From: Solibacter sp039934035
Lineage (GTDB): Bacteria; Acidobacteriota; Terriglobia; Bryobacterales; Bryobacteraceae
Direction of reading: 5' to 3'
DNA length: 64,000 nt
NCBI GenBank assembly: GCA_039934035.1
Contig: JBDTMZ010000157.1
Span: 1-64,000 of the forward strand
The translations under genes and the position numbers were made by a program. Shown in pieces: positions 8,684 through 16,681 of the stretch (its first letter is position 1; every line of letters starts with the position of its first letter). The notes under the pieces are model-generated. The model was not told where the DNA came from. It worked only from the letters and a program-made list of their open reading frames with translations, and made no database searches.

Positions 8684-9613
8684 TTACTCCGAGCGCCGCA
8701 GTTCCACCTGTTTGTAGATCTCTTTGGTTTGCTCGAGCGAGGCGAACGTCATGCCCGGAATGCGGGCGGACGCGGTGCCGGCGGCCACCCCCCAGCGCAG
8801 TGCCTCGACCGCATTATTCTTGCGCTCCATTGCCCACGTGTAGGCGGCGGAAAGCGCGTCTCCGGCGCCGATGGGGCAGACCGCGTCCACCCGCGGCGGC
8901 AGCGCTTCGTACAAACCCTCGCGGAACGCGCCCACGGCTCCGCGACTGCCCAGGGAGAGCGCGACCGCTTCCGGGCCCATGGTCCGTATGCGCTCCGCAG
9001 CTTCCAGATAGTGCGTGCGCGTGAGCAGCGTGCGGCCAAGCAGGCGCTCCGCCTCCTGCTGATTGGGCGTGACCACGGTGGGACGCTCTTCGATGCCTTG
9101 CCGCAGCGATTCTCCATCCGCATGAAGCAGCGTCTTGACCTTTTTGCGGCGCGCGGCGGCCACCAGGCTGCCGTACAGCGACGAGGGAACTCCGGGCGGC
9201 GTGCTGCCGCAGATCATCAGCCAGGTGGCGCGATCGAGCGTGCTTTTTACGGCGCTTTCCACGCGGGCTACTTCGGCTTTGGAAAGCGTGGGTCCGGTTT
9301 CGTTCAGGTTCACCGTGAGGCCATGCCGGTCCGTGATCGTGAGATTGGTGCGGATTTCGTTCTCCACGGGGACCACTTCGATGGGCAGCCCATCGTTGGT
9401 CAGATGTTGGTGCAGGCGTTTGCCGGCATCGCCGCCCAAAATCAGCACGGCCAGCGTTGCGCCCCCGAACGCATGGATCACGCTGGACGCATTGATGCCT
9501 CGGCCTCCGGCGGATTCGCGCGTGGAATTGATGTAGGCGCGGTCTTCGAAAGCCAGGCGGTCGACGCTGATGACTCGATCGATGGTCGGGTTAATAGTGA
9601 GAGTAACGATCAA
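8684..9613 (-). CDS. PfkB-family sugar-phosphate kinase (1-phosphofructokinase-like)
   Basis: 309 residues, normal for the 1-phosphofructokinase/tagatose-6-phosphate kinase branch. The N-terminus (VTLTINPTIDRVI), the substrate glycine motif (ESAGGRGINAS) and the C-terminal anion-hole/ATP motif (PIGAGDALSAAY, catalytic Asp in GAGD) are all intact. No phosphotransferase genes lie nearby, so whether it acts on fructose-1-phosphate, fructose-6-phosphate or tagatose-6-phosphate cannot be read from context. Neighbours on the same strand are the methyltransferase (9 bases upstream) and the zinc-ribbon protein (22 bases downstream). Confidence 0.88.
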   Translation of the reverse strand: MIVTLTINPTIDRVISVDRLAFEDRAYINSTRESAGGRGINASSVIHAFGGATLAVLILGGDAGKRLHQHLTNDGLPIEVVPVENEIRTNLTITDRHGLTVNLNETGPTLSKAEVARVESAVKSTLDRATWLMICGSTPPGVPSSLYGSLVAAARRKKVKTLLHADGESLRQGIEERPTVVTPNQQEAERLLGRTLLTRTHYLEAAERIRTMGPEAVALSLGSRGAVGAFREGLYEALPPRVDAVCPIGAGDALSAAYTWAMERKNNAVEALRWGVAAGTASARIPGMTFASLEQTKEIYKQVELRRSE

Positions 9614-9622
9614 ACTAAAAGT

Positions 9623-10648
9623 TTACCCCGCCCGTGGATTCTTGCGGGCGAGAATCGCGTCCAGCGCGACGCCCGTGCGCCGTCCCGCGATTTCCGCGAA
9701 CCCCGCCTTTTGCAGCAGTGCCGCGTATTGACCAAGGCTGCGCTCGCGCCCTTCGGTGACAATCAGCATGTTAAGCGATTGCATGTTCGCCGGAACCGGG
9801 CCGACGCCATCTTCTTCCAGCAGCTTTTCGCCAATCAGCAGCGCGCCGTCATCGGGCAAGCGCTCAAAGACGCGGCGCAACAGCAGGTCGATTTTGACTT
9901 CGTTCCAGTCGTGCAGGATGCGGCCGAGATAGTAGAGATCGGCCGCGGGCAGTGCGTCGGTGAAGAAATCGCCGGCAGCGATTTCGATGCGGTCGCGAGC
10001 GGCCGATTGTGTCACCTGTTCGCGAGCGAGAGCGCCGGCGCGGGGAAGGTCGAATACGGTGGCGCGCAGTTCCGGATAGCGTTCACAGGCGGCGATGGCG
10101 AGGTGCCCCGTGGCGCCGCCCAGGTCGACCAGGCGGTGGAAGCGGCTCAAGTCGAAGGCCGTGACCACCTGGGGAGAAGTAAGCATGCCGAAACCATGCA
10201 TGCCCATCAGGAAATCCCGCATGCTTTCGTCCGTGCGGAAGAAGGCGCTGAAGATCGGGCCATCGAGGCCGAAAGTCTGAGCCCAGCGCGGCGCGCCTTC
10301 GCGGACCGCGTCTTCCAGATTGCCCCACATGCGATAGAGCGCGGCGTCGGAGTAGCGCACGTAGCCGCGCAAGGTGTGCGGCGAATCCGCGCAGAGATAC
10401 GCGGCGGCGGCGGGAGTGTTGTGATACACGCCGCCGCGTTTCTCGAGCAAGCCCAGCGCGGCACATGCGTCCAGAAGGCTGGTCATGGCGTCGCGGTTGG
10501 CCTTCAGTTTCGCGGCCAGGTCCGCGGCGGATGCCGGCGCTTGCCGGAGTGCGTCGAAGATGCCCATCGAAACCGCCGTAAACATGGTCTTGGAACGGCG
10601 GAACGCCTCGATCAGGTCGAGAACAGGTTGAGGGTCGGGGAGACTCAT
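9623..10648 (-). CDS. O-methyltransferase family 2 (acetylserotonin/hydroxyneurosporene type)
   Basis: 341 residues. An N-terminal winged-helix dimerisation region (about 1-100: MGIFDALRQ, LLDACAALGLLEKR) is followed by a class I SAM-binding fold with VDLGGATGHLAIA as the glycine loop, DLPRA as the acidic strand and ILHDWNE as the catalytic-base region (His with the nearby Asp/Glu). Family members methylate hydroxyls of small aromatic or polyketide compounds; the substrate here is unknown. ATG 10648 overlaps the thiL stop as ATGA, so the two are translationally coupled, an unusual pairing. The frame is open 18 codons further up, but that would lie inside thiL. Confidence 0.88.
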   Translation of the reverse strand: MSLPDPQPVLDLIEAFRRSKTMFTAVSMGIFDALRQAPASAADLAAKLKANRDAMTSLLDACAALGLLEKRGGVYHNTPAAAAYLCADSPHTLRGYVRYSDAALYRMWGNLEDAVREGAPRWAQTFGLDGPIFSAFFRTDESMRDFLMGMHGFGMLTSPQVVTAFDLSRFHRLVDLGGATGHLAIAACERYPELRATVFDLPRAGALAREQVTQSAARDRIEIAAGDFFTDALPAADLYYLGRILHDWNEVKIDLLLRRVFERLPDDGALLIGEKLLEEDGVGPVPANMQSLNMLIVTEGRERSLGQYAALLQKAGFAEIAGRRTGVALDAILARKNPRAG

Positions 10649-11553
10649 AACGGTCGCAGATGGTCGTAGCCAAGCGGCGGCAGCGGCTCGCCGTTCTTCC
10701 ATATCGAGCCCGCGGACCCGCGCCGCATCACGCCGATCCGGGTGAGTGAGAGGCCCTCGAATGTGGCGGGCACCACGGTTCGGCCGGGCACGGTGAAGAG
10801 CAGTTCGTAATCCTCACCGCCGTGCAGCGCGTGCGCCAGCGTGGCGCGGCGAAAGACGGGCGGGTCGCTGATTTCGGCGCTGAGCCCCGAAGCGGCGCAG
10901 AGGCGGTGCAGGTCGAGCGAGAGTCCGTCGCTGAGATCCATCGCGGCGGTGGCGCGCAGTGTGGTGCGCAGGAAGCGCCCGAGCGCCAGGCGCGGTTCGG
11001 GACGTTTGTGGCGCGCCCACGCGCTGCCGCGCCGCGTGGCCAGCCCGAGGGCGGAACCGCCCAGCGTGCCGGAGACGTAGATCGCGTCGCCGGCGCGCGC
11101 TCCATCGCGGCGCAGCGCTTTGCCGCGCGGGACCACCCCGGCGACCACGATGTCGCACATCACGCGATCGGTACGCGCGAGATCGCCACCGATCAGGGCC
11201 GCGCCACAGCGGCCGGCGAGTTTGAGCAGCCCATCATAGAAGCGGTCGATCCAGCGATCGTCAACCTCCCGGGAAAGCGCGAGTGACAGCAGGCAGAAGC
11301 GCGCTTCGCCCCCCATTGCCGCGATGTCGCTCAGCCCGCGCGCCAGGGCTTTCCACCCAATGTCCGCCGGCGTGTGGGTCTCGCGGCGGAAGTGAACACC
11401 TTCGATCAGCATGTCGGTGGTGTACAGCCAATCGTCGGCGCTCCCGCGCGGCCGCACAATGGCGCAATCGTCCCCGATACCCAGGATTACACCAGCAGCT
11501 TTCGGGATGCCCGTCCGGGCGCGCAATCGATCAATCCACTCCGGCTCGTTCAC
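10645..11553 (-). CDS. thiL: Thiamine-monophosphate kinase
   Basis: 302 residues, family length. It phosphorylates thiamine monophosphate to the active diphosphate cofactor. The conserved N-terminus is present: ILGIGDDCAIV, the metal/ATP site TTDMLIEGVHF and ALARGLSDIAAMGG. The ATP lid region GDLARTD and the C-terminal substrate motif AMDLSDGLSLDL and HGGEDYELLFTV also match. No other thiamine gene is adjacent. The stop overlaps the downstream methyltransferase start by 4 bases. Confidence 0.95.
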   Translation of the reverse strand: MNEPEWIDRLRARTGIPKAAGVILGIGDDCAIVRPRGSADDWLYTTDMLIEGVHFRRETHTPADIGWKALARGLSDIAAMGGEARFCLLSLALSREVDDRWIDRFYDGLLKLAGRCGAALIGGDLARTDRVMCDIVVAGVVPRGKALRRDGARAGDAIYVSGTLGGSALGLATRRGSAWARHKRPEPRLALGRFLRTTLRATAAMDLSDGLSLDLHRLCAASGLSAEISDPPVFRRATLAHALHGGEDYELLFTVPGRTVVPATFEGLSLTRIGVMRRGSAGSIWKNGEPLPPLGYDHLRPL

Positions 11554-11702
11554 TGTGTGTTTTCGCCCGTCCGATGGTGCTTGAAAATACCATTGCCATC
11601 TGAGAGAATACCCTACGCAGTTGGGCCTGCGCAGTTACGGCCCGGCCAGTATGGTTGTTTGAGAGCGTTCCCGGAGCGCTTCAAATTCTAGGAGATTAGT
11701 AC

Positions 11703-11906
11703 GTGAAGGAAAAAGGTATCGTGAAGTGGTTCAATGCCGCCAAGGGCTATGGCTTTATCCAGCGGTCGAGCGGCGACGATGTGTTCGTGCATTTTTCGGC
11801 AATCCAGACGAACGGTTACCGTTCGCTCGATGAAGGTTCGGAGGTGGAGTTCGAGGTCAAGCAGGGGCCGAAGGGTCTGCAGGCCGAGAACGTGAACCGG
11901 GTATAG
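11703..11906 (+). CDS. Cold-shock domain protein (CspA family)
   Basis: 67 residues, the whole protein being one cold-shock OB-fold. RNP1 is KGYGFIQR and RNP2 is VFVHFSAI. It binds single-stranded RNA/DNA and melts RNA structure. The start is GTG with a GGAG ribosome site about 8 bases upstream. The unusually long spacer to the thiL start on the other strand (150 bases) would hold its promoter and 5' leader. A strong intrinsic terminator follows 28 bases after the stop. Confidence 0.96.
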   Translation: MKEKGIVKWFNAAKGYGFIQRSSGDDVFVHFSAIQTNGYRSLDEGSEVEFEVKQGPKGLQAENVNRV

Positions 11907-11934
11907 CACTCCACCCGAAGAGTCCGTTCCACCA

Positions 11935-11962
11935 GGGGTCCCCCATCGCGGGGGCCCTTTTT
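11935..11962 (+). terminator. Intrinsic terminator after the cold-shock gene
   Basis: A G/C-rich stem (GGG-bulge-CCCCC pairing with GGGGG-CCC) closes a 5-base loop and runs straight into a T tract. It separates the cold-shock gene from the metal-uptake locus. Confidence 0.85.
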
Positions 11963-11972
11963 CATTTTTCGA

Positions 11973-11978
11973 TATACT
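11973..11978 (+). promoter_or_regulatory. Possible -10 element (TATACT) of a leaderless transcript
   Basis: TATACT lies 8 bases before ATG 11987, and no Shine-Dalgarno site is visible between them. If it is a -10 box, transcription would begin at or next to the start codon. No -35 consensus is seen. The same arrangement recurs before the paralogue at 14877, which is the main support. Confidence 0.4.
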
Positions 11979-11986
11979 GATTGCAG

Positions 11987-12274
11987 ATGCTGTCCCCAGG
12001 GCACTTCAGCAGGCGTCTCCTGCTGATCCTGTTACTGCTGTGCGCCACTCTCAGTGCGCAGACCAACGCCCTTGGTGCGGAACAGGAGACTGATCACGGT
12101 TCGCAGCATTGCTGCCGGCTGTGTCACATCGGCCCCGTTCCGCTGCTGCCTGCAGTTGCCGTTGCGGTCAACGCTCCCATTTCCCGGGAAGTCTGGCTGG
12201 CGCCCGTGTGCACTTTGGGCGCTCCGCGGGAAGTCCTGCTCTCGTCAGCGGCCTCTCGCGCCCCTCCTGCTTAA
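11987..12274 (+). CDS. Small secreted His/Cys-rich protein, copy 1 (DUF2946-like layout)
   Basis: 95 residues. A strong signal peptide (Arg pair, then LLLILLLLCATLSAQ) is followed by a short mature part with HCCRLCHIGPVPLL, a further Cys and a C-terminal SRAPPA. The His-Cys-Cys-X2-Cys-His cluster suggests metal binding in the periplasm. The order signal peptide, His/Cys cluster, terminal R-x-PP resembles DUF2946 metal-associated proteins, but I cannot confirm family membership. It is paralogous to the protein at 14877-15170 and, like it, precedes a hairpin and an outer-membrane protein gene. The frame also opens at TTG 11981; ATG 11987 is preferred. Confidence 0.65.
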   Translation: MLSPGHFSRRLLLILLLLCATLSAQTNALGAEQETDHGSQHCCRLCHIGPVPLLPAVAVAVNAPISREVWLAPVCTLGAPREVLLSSAASRAPPA

Positions 12275-12293
12275 TCCCATCCGCGATCTTCCT

Positions 12294-12323
12294 CGCTTCG
12301 CACCGGTCCGCCGGCGCGAAGCG
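12294..12323 (+). repeat. Hairpin between peptide 1 and the TonB-type receptor gene
   Basis: CGCTTCGC pairs perfectly with GCGAAGCG around a 14-base loop. It lies 20 bases after the peptide stop and 39 bases before the receptor start. The tail is only moderately T-rich, so it may be an RNA-processing or attenuation hairpin rather than a full terminator. Confidence 0.5.
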
Positions 12324-12361
12324 GAACTTTATTCGATACGGATTTCCAGTCAGGAGAATTC

Positions 12362-14848
12362 ATGTCCTCGATATCGGTTCCGGCGTTGGCCGGATTTGTG
12401 TTTCTTGAATGCTCTATTTCCGCCTCCGCGCAATCTTCCGGCGCGGCAGGCACGATTGACGGTGTAGTTACCGACCCGGCGGGCAGTGTGGTGCCGGGCG
12501 CCAAAGTAGAACTCAGCAATTCCCTCAGCGGGTATCGCCGCGCCACGGTGAGCGACGCTGCCGGCGGATTTCATTTTCTGAACGTGCCGCCGAATCCGTA
12601 TCGGATGTCGGTGTCGGCTGCCGGCTTCGCGATGGGCGCGCAGGATGTAGCGGTGCGTTCCAGTGTGCCGGTCGCGCTGAAAATAGCCCTGGCGCTCGCG
12701 GGCGAGCACGCCACTGTGACGGTGGAAGCGGGCGGCGCCGCCATGCTGGAGAACGTTCCCTACGCGCACAGCGACGTGGATCAGGCGCTGTATTCGAAGC
12801 TGCCCGCCTCGGCGCCGGGCGCCGGTTTGAGCGATGCCATTACGCGCTCCAGTCCCGGCGTGGTGGCCGATTCCAACGGGCTCTTCCATCCGCTGGGAGA
12901 CCATGCGCAGACCAGCTACGCGATCGACGGACAGCCGATTTCCGATCAGCAAAGTAAGCAGTTTTCCACCCAGATCCCGCTCAATGCGATCCAATCCATG
13001 GAACTGATCACGGGCGCTCCCGCCGCGGAGTTTGGCGACAAGACCAGCCTGGTGGTGAATGCGGTGACGCGGTCGGGATTGGGACAAAACCCGTTTGGCA
13101 GTTTCGTGGCCCAATACGGTAGCTTCGGCTCGGTGGGGGAGGAGGCCACTCTCGGCCTGGGCGGCAAGAAGTTCGGCAATTTCCTGAGCGCCAACGCGCT
13201 GCGCAGCGGCCGCTTTCTGGATTCGCCCGAATTCCGGCCGTACCACGACGCCGGCAATACGCAGACTGTATTCGACCGCCTGGACTGGCAGCCTGCTACG
13301 AACGATGTATTCCACCTGAATCTGCTGGCGGCGCGCAACTGGTTTCAGGTGCCCAATACGCTAGACCAGCCGGAGCAGGATCAGCGGCAGAAGGTGCTGA
13401 CCTACAACGTCGCGCCGGGATACCAGCATACGTTCGGCGCCGGCGCGCTGCTCAGCGTGAACGCGTTCCTGCGCCATGACCAGGTGGATTACTACCCCTC
13501 GCGCGACCCCTTCGCCGACACGCCCGCGACCATGAGCGAGTCCCGCCGCCTGACCAATTATGGACTGCGCGCCGATTACAGCTACGTCCATAAGATTCAC
13601 AACGTGAAGGTGGGCGCGCAATTCATGCAGACGCGTTTGGGCGAGCAGTTCGCACTCGGCGTGACCCAGCCGGGGTTCGTCGAGGACCAGCCGGGCCTGC
13701 AGCCATTCGACCTGACGGCGGGCGGCTCGCTCTTCCACTTCAACGGACACGCCAACGTGAACGAGTATGCCTTCTACGTGCAGGACACCATCACCTTGAA
13801 GCGTCTGACGTTGAACGCGGGCTTGCGCCTCGATCGCTATCGCGGACTCAGCCAGGCCACCTCGGCACAGCCGCGCCTGGGCGCGTCGTACCTACTGAAG
13901 GCTACCGGCACCGTGCTGCGCGCCGCCTATTCGCGCACCCTCGAGACGCCGTACAACGAAAACCTGATTCTCGCCAGTTCGACCGGCTCGGGCGGTCTGG
14001 CGGCCAACGTCTTTGGAGCCTTCGGCGCGCGTCCGATCGAGCCCGGCCGCCGCAATCAGTACAACGTGGGCCTCCAGCAATCGCTCACTAAATATGTGCA
14101 GGTGGATGCAGATTATTTCTGGAAGTTCACGGACAACGCGTTCGATTTCGGTACCTTGCTGAATACGCCGCTGGTCTTTCCCATCTCGTGGCAGAAATCC
14201 AAAATCGACGGCGTTTCGGTGCGCGCCAGCACCACGGAATACCGCGGCTTCCAGGCGTTCGCGACTATGGGGCATACGCGGTCGCGCTATTTCGCGCCGT
14301 CGAACGGCGGACTGCTGTTCAATTCGCCGCTCGATTCCGATGTGTTTCGGATCGACCACGACCAGGCATTCCAACAAACTACGCAGGTGATTTACCGGCG
14401 GCCGAAGAACGGGCCCTGGGTCGCCTTCACCGCGCGCTACGATTCCGGCCTGGTGGCGGGCGCGGTCAGCAGTCTGGACGACGCTCTCGCCCTGACGGGC
14501 GCGCAGCAGGCGGCCATTGGCTTCTACTGTGGCGGCGTGGCGGCCACCCCGGCCAACCCCATCGCGGCGTGCGCCCCGTCGAACTACGGCGCCACCCGGC
14601 TGGTGATTCCGGCCGCGGGCACGGCCGATGCGGACCACAATCCGCCGCGCATTGCGCCGCGCCATCTATTCGATCTCGGGGCGGGCACAGATAATCTGTT
14701 TCATGCCGAGAAAGTGCGCACCACGCTGAAACTCAGCGTGACGAATCTGACCAATAAAGTGGCGCTGTATAACTTTCTGTCCACCTTCAGCGGCACTCAT
14801 TTTGTGACGCCGCGCGCGTGGCAGATGGAACTCGGCTGGGCATGGTAG
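12362..14848 (+). CDS. TonB-dependent outer-membrane receptor with N-terminal carboxypeptidase-regulatory-like domain
   Basis: 828 residues. A signal peptide (about 1-24, ending ASAQ) precedes a carboxypeptidase-regulatory-like beta-sandwich (GTIDGVVTDPAGSVVPGAKV, about 28-110), a plug domain (AIDGQPISDQQS, SMELITGAPAAEFGDKTSLV, about 140-240) and a C-terminal barrel ending MELGWAW with a terminal Trp. Such receptors take up large or scarce ligands across the outer membrane using TonB energy. The surrounding genes (His/Cys-rich peptides, ZnuA/TroA-like binding protein, ABC-3 permease) point to a metal complex, by inference. A GGAG ribosome site precedes ATG 12362. No TonB gene is in the window. 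Confidence 0.88.
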   Translation: MSSISVPALAGFVFLECSISASAQSSGAAGTIDGVVTDPAGSVVPGAKVELSNSLSGYRRATVSDAAGGFHFLNVPPNPYRMSVSAAGFAMGAQDVAVRSSVPVALKIALALAGEHATVTVEAGGAAMLENVPYAHSDVDQALYSKLPASAPGAGLSDAITRSSPGVVADSNGLFHPLGDHAQTSYAIDGQPISDQQSKQFSTQIPLNAIQSMELITGAPAAEFGDKTSLVVNAVTRSGLGQNPFGSFVAQYGSFGSVGEEATLGLGGKKFGNFLSANALRSGRFLDSPEFRPYHDAGNTQTVFDRLDWQPATNDVFHLNLLAARNWFQVPNTLDQPEQDQRQKVLTYNVAPGYQHTFGAGALLSVNAFLRHDQVDYYPSRDPFADTPATMSESRRLTNYGLRADYSYVHKIHNVKVGAQFMQTRLGEQFALGVTQPGFVEDQPGLQPFDLTAGGSLFHFNGHANVNEYAFYVQDTITLKRLTLNAGLRLDRYRGLSQATSAQPRLGASYLLKATGTVLRAAYSRTLETPYNENLILASSTGSGGLAANVFGAFGARPIEPGRRNQYNVGLQQSLTKYVQVDADYFWKFTDNAFDFGTLLNTPLVFPISWQKSKIDGVSVRASTTEYRGFQAFATMGHTRSRYFAPSNGGLLFNSPLDSDVFRIDHDQAFQQTTQVIYRRPKNGPWVAFTARYDSGLVAGAVSSLDDALALTGAQQAAIGFYCGGVAATPANPIAACAPSNYGATRLVIPAAGTADADHNPPRIAPRHLFDLGAGTDNLFHAEKVRTTLKLSVTNLTNKVALYNFLSTFSGTHFVTPRAWQMELGWAW

Positions 14849-14863
14849 CAAACGCATGGCGTG

Positions 14864-14869
14864 TATAAT
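14864..14869 (+). promoter_or_regulatory. Consensus -10 element (TATAAT) before peptide 2
   Basis: A perfect TATAAT sits 7 bases before GTG 14877, mirroring the TATACT 8 bases before peptide 1. No clear -35 box is visible and no ribosome site intervenes, so a leaderless transcript is plausible. It lies 16 bases past the receptor stop. Confidence 0.45.
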
Positions 14870-14876
14870 GGGCGCA

Positions 14877-15170
14877 GTGTTGACTACGTGCCGCAGAATG
14901 AGGGGACTTTTCGTGCTCCTCTTTCTTTGTGCGCTGGTGAGCGCGCAAACCGCATCTCTGGCGGCGGCGCACGCCCACAATCAATCCGAACATTGCTGCG
15001 GGCTATGTCACGTCGGCCCGATGTCCCTGTTGCAGGCGGATGCCCCGGCGGCTCAGGCGCCGATTGTGGCCGTGGCCTGGCTGTCGTGCTCCTCTGATGT
15101 GTGTACTCCCCGGGATGTGCAGTATCGTTCCGGCTCCTCGCGCGCTCCCCCGTTCTCTCTCCCCGTTTGA
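14877..15170 (+). CDS. Small secreted His/Cys-rich protein, copy 2 (DUF2946-like layout)
   Basis: 97 residues from GTG 14877. The signal peptide (RGLFVLLFLCALVSAQ) leads into a His-rich stretch (AAHAHNQSEH) and the shared motif HCCGLCHVGPMSLL, later VCTPRDV and a terminal region with SRAPP. Alignment with copy 1 (LCA-SAQT, HCC-LCH-GP--LL, PR(E/D)V, SRAPP) shows clear paralogy. GTG 14877 is preferred because it aligns with the start of copy 1; ATG 14898 (shorter) and ATG 14856 (which would overlap the -10 box) are alternatives. The extra His residues just before the Cys cluster strengthen the metal-binding idea. It is followed by a terminator-like hairpin and a porin gene. Confidence 0.62.
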   Translation: MLTTCRRMRGLFVLLFLCALVSAQTASLAAAHAHNQSEHCCGLCHVGPMSLLQADAPAAQAPIVAVAWLSCSSDVCTPRDVQYRSGSSRAPPFSLPV

Positions 15171-15175
15171 GGTTC

Positions 15176-15218
15176 ACGCCGCTCCCGGACTTTGAGCCTT
15201 GGCGGTGTCGTCTTTTTT
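15176..15218 (+). terminator. Terminator or attenuator between peptide 2 and the porin gene
   Basis: ACGCCGC pairs with GCGGTGT (one G-U) across a 19-base loop and is followed by a run of six T. It lies within the same strand between the peptide stop (15170) and the porin start (15240), so it could limit or regulate read-through into the porin gene. Confidence 0.5.
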
Positions 15219-15239
15219 GCATAGAACAGGAGAAATCCC

Positions 15240-16589
15240 TTGAGACTCACGGGTAAGCTCGTGCTCGCGCCCCTATTGGCGGCGTGGTGTGGCTGCGGGT
15301 TGTGGGCGCAGGACACCACTGAACTGTTGAACCGCATGAAGGCCATGGAAGATCGCATCCGCACGCTCGAGGCGGAGGTCCAGACGCTCAAAGGCCAGCC
15401 GGCGGCCGTCGTGCCGGCCGCGCCAAGTCCCGCGCCTGCGCCTGCCGACGTAGCGCAAGCGCCTGCCCCCGTCATGCCGCAGACGGGTCCGGCGGCATTG
15501 GGCGGGGCGGGCGGCGCCGCAGCGAAAGTCCTGAATCCCGACATCAGCGTGATCGGCGATTTCATCGGTGCGGCCGGCAATCACGGCGGGCGCGCCACCC
15601 CATCGCTCCAGATGCACGAAAGCGAGGTCGGCTTCCAGGAAGTGATCGACCCCTATGCGCGCGCCGATTTCTTCCTTTCGTTCGGCGAGCAGGGAGTCGA
15701 TCTCGAAGAGGGCTACATCACGTTCACCGCGCTGCCCGCCGGCTTGCAGTTGAAGGCCGGCAAAATGCGCGCCGCGTTCGGCAAGGTCAACACCCTGCAC
15801 AATCACGTGCTGCCGTGGACCGACCGCCCGCTGGTGACGCAAAATCTGGTAGCCGGTGAAGAAGGGATCAATGACGCGGGCCTCTCCCTGAGCCGCATTC
15901 TGCCCGCCCCCAAGGGACTCTTTTTGGAAGGCACGGCGCAGTTGTTCCGCGGCGACAGCGAGAATGTGTTTGCCGCGACACGCCGCAGCGATGTCGCCGC
16001 GGTGGGCCACCTGCGGGCCTATGCCGATCTTTCGGAGTCGACGAATATCGACCTTGGCGGGTCGTACGCGCGCGGACACAGTCCGTTTGCCGACGGCAAT
16101 AATCAGCTTTACGGGATCGACGCGGCGCTCCGGTGGAAGCCGCTGCGGCGCGCCATCTATCACTCGTTTCTGGCACGTTCGGAATTCATCTGGGCGCGCA
16201 CCAGCGTGCTGAATCCGGATGTGACCGCCGCGGCCAGCAACAGTCTCGCCAAGCCTTTCGGCTTCTACGTCTCCGCCGATTATCAATTCGGACGCCGTTG
16301 GACTCTGGGCGGACGGTTCGACCGGTCGGAACGCGGCCAGTGCCTGCCCACCAGCCCGGAGATGGATACCCCATGCGCCAATGCCTTGGCCCCCAGTACG
16401 AATTTCTCGCGCGATATTGCGCTGCTCCGCGATACCGGCGGCAGCATCGTCCTGACCTACCAGCCAAGCGAGTTCAGCATCATTCGCACCCAGTTCCGCC
16501 GCACGAAGTACGGCGAGGGCAGGCTGGCCAACGAGTTCCTTTTCCAATTCCAGTTCTCCATGGGCGCGCACGGCGCGCATCCGTTCTAA
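15240..16589 (+). CDS. Outer-membrane porin-like protein of the metal-uptake locus
   Basis: 449 residues from a TTG start preceded by AGGAG. It has a signal peptide (1-24, ending LWAQ), a heptad coiled coil (LLNRMKAMEDRIRTLEAEV), an Ala/Pro-rich linker (about 60-100) and then a barrel-like domain with repeated amphipathic strands ending in FSMGAHGAHPF (terminal Phe). It resembles the coiled-coil porins at 2691-3998 in plan. Placed between peptide 2 and a metal-binding protein, it may admit a metal or metal complex. Two His sit in the extreme C-terminus. Confidence 0.8.
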   Translation: MRLTGKLVLAPLLAAWCGCGLWAQDTTELLNRMKAMEDRIRTLEAEVQTLKGQPAAVVPAAPSPAPAPADVAQAPAPVMPQTGPAALGGAGGAAAKVLNPDISVIGDFIGAAGNHGGRATPSLQMHESEVGFQEVIDPYARADFFLSFGEQGVDLEEGYITFTALPAGLQLKAGKMRAAFGKVNTLHNHVLPWTDRPLVTQNLVAGEEGINDAGLSLSRILPAPKGLFLEGTAQLFRGDSENVFAATRRSDVAAVGHLRAYADLSESTNIDLGGSYARGHSPFADGNNQLYGIDAALRWKPLRRAIYHSFLARSEFIWARTSVLNPDVTAAASNSLAKPFGFYVSADYQFGRRWTLGGRFDRSERGQCLPTSPEMDTPCANALAPSTNFSRDIALLRDTGGSIVLTYQPSEFSIIRTQFRRTKYGEGRLANEFLFQFQFSMGAHGAHPF

Positions 16590-16681
16590 ACATGAAGAAA
16601 GCTTCAGTAACTCAAACCGCCCGGCGGTTCGTCCCTTTTAGTAGGGTGGCGCCAAGCACCATCCGGAAAGTCCGTGTCCCT

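Noticed and set aside
14188..14694. Long frame inside the TonB receptor gene
   Set aside because: Arg-rich, no ribosome site, no domain; a shadow of the real receptor frame.
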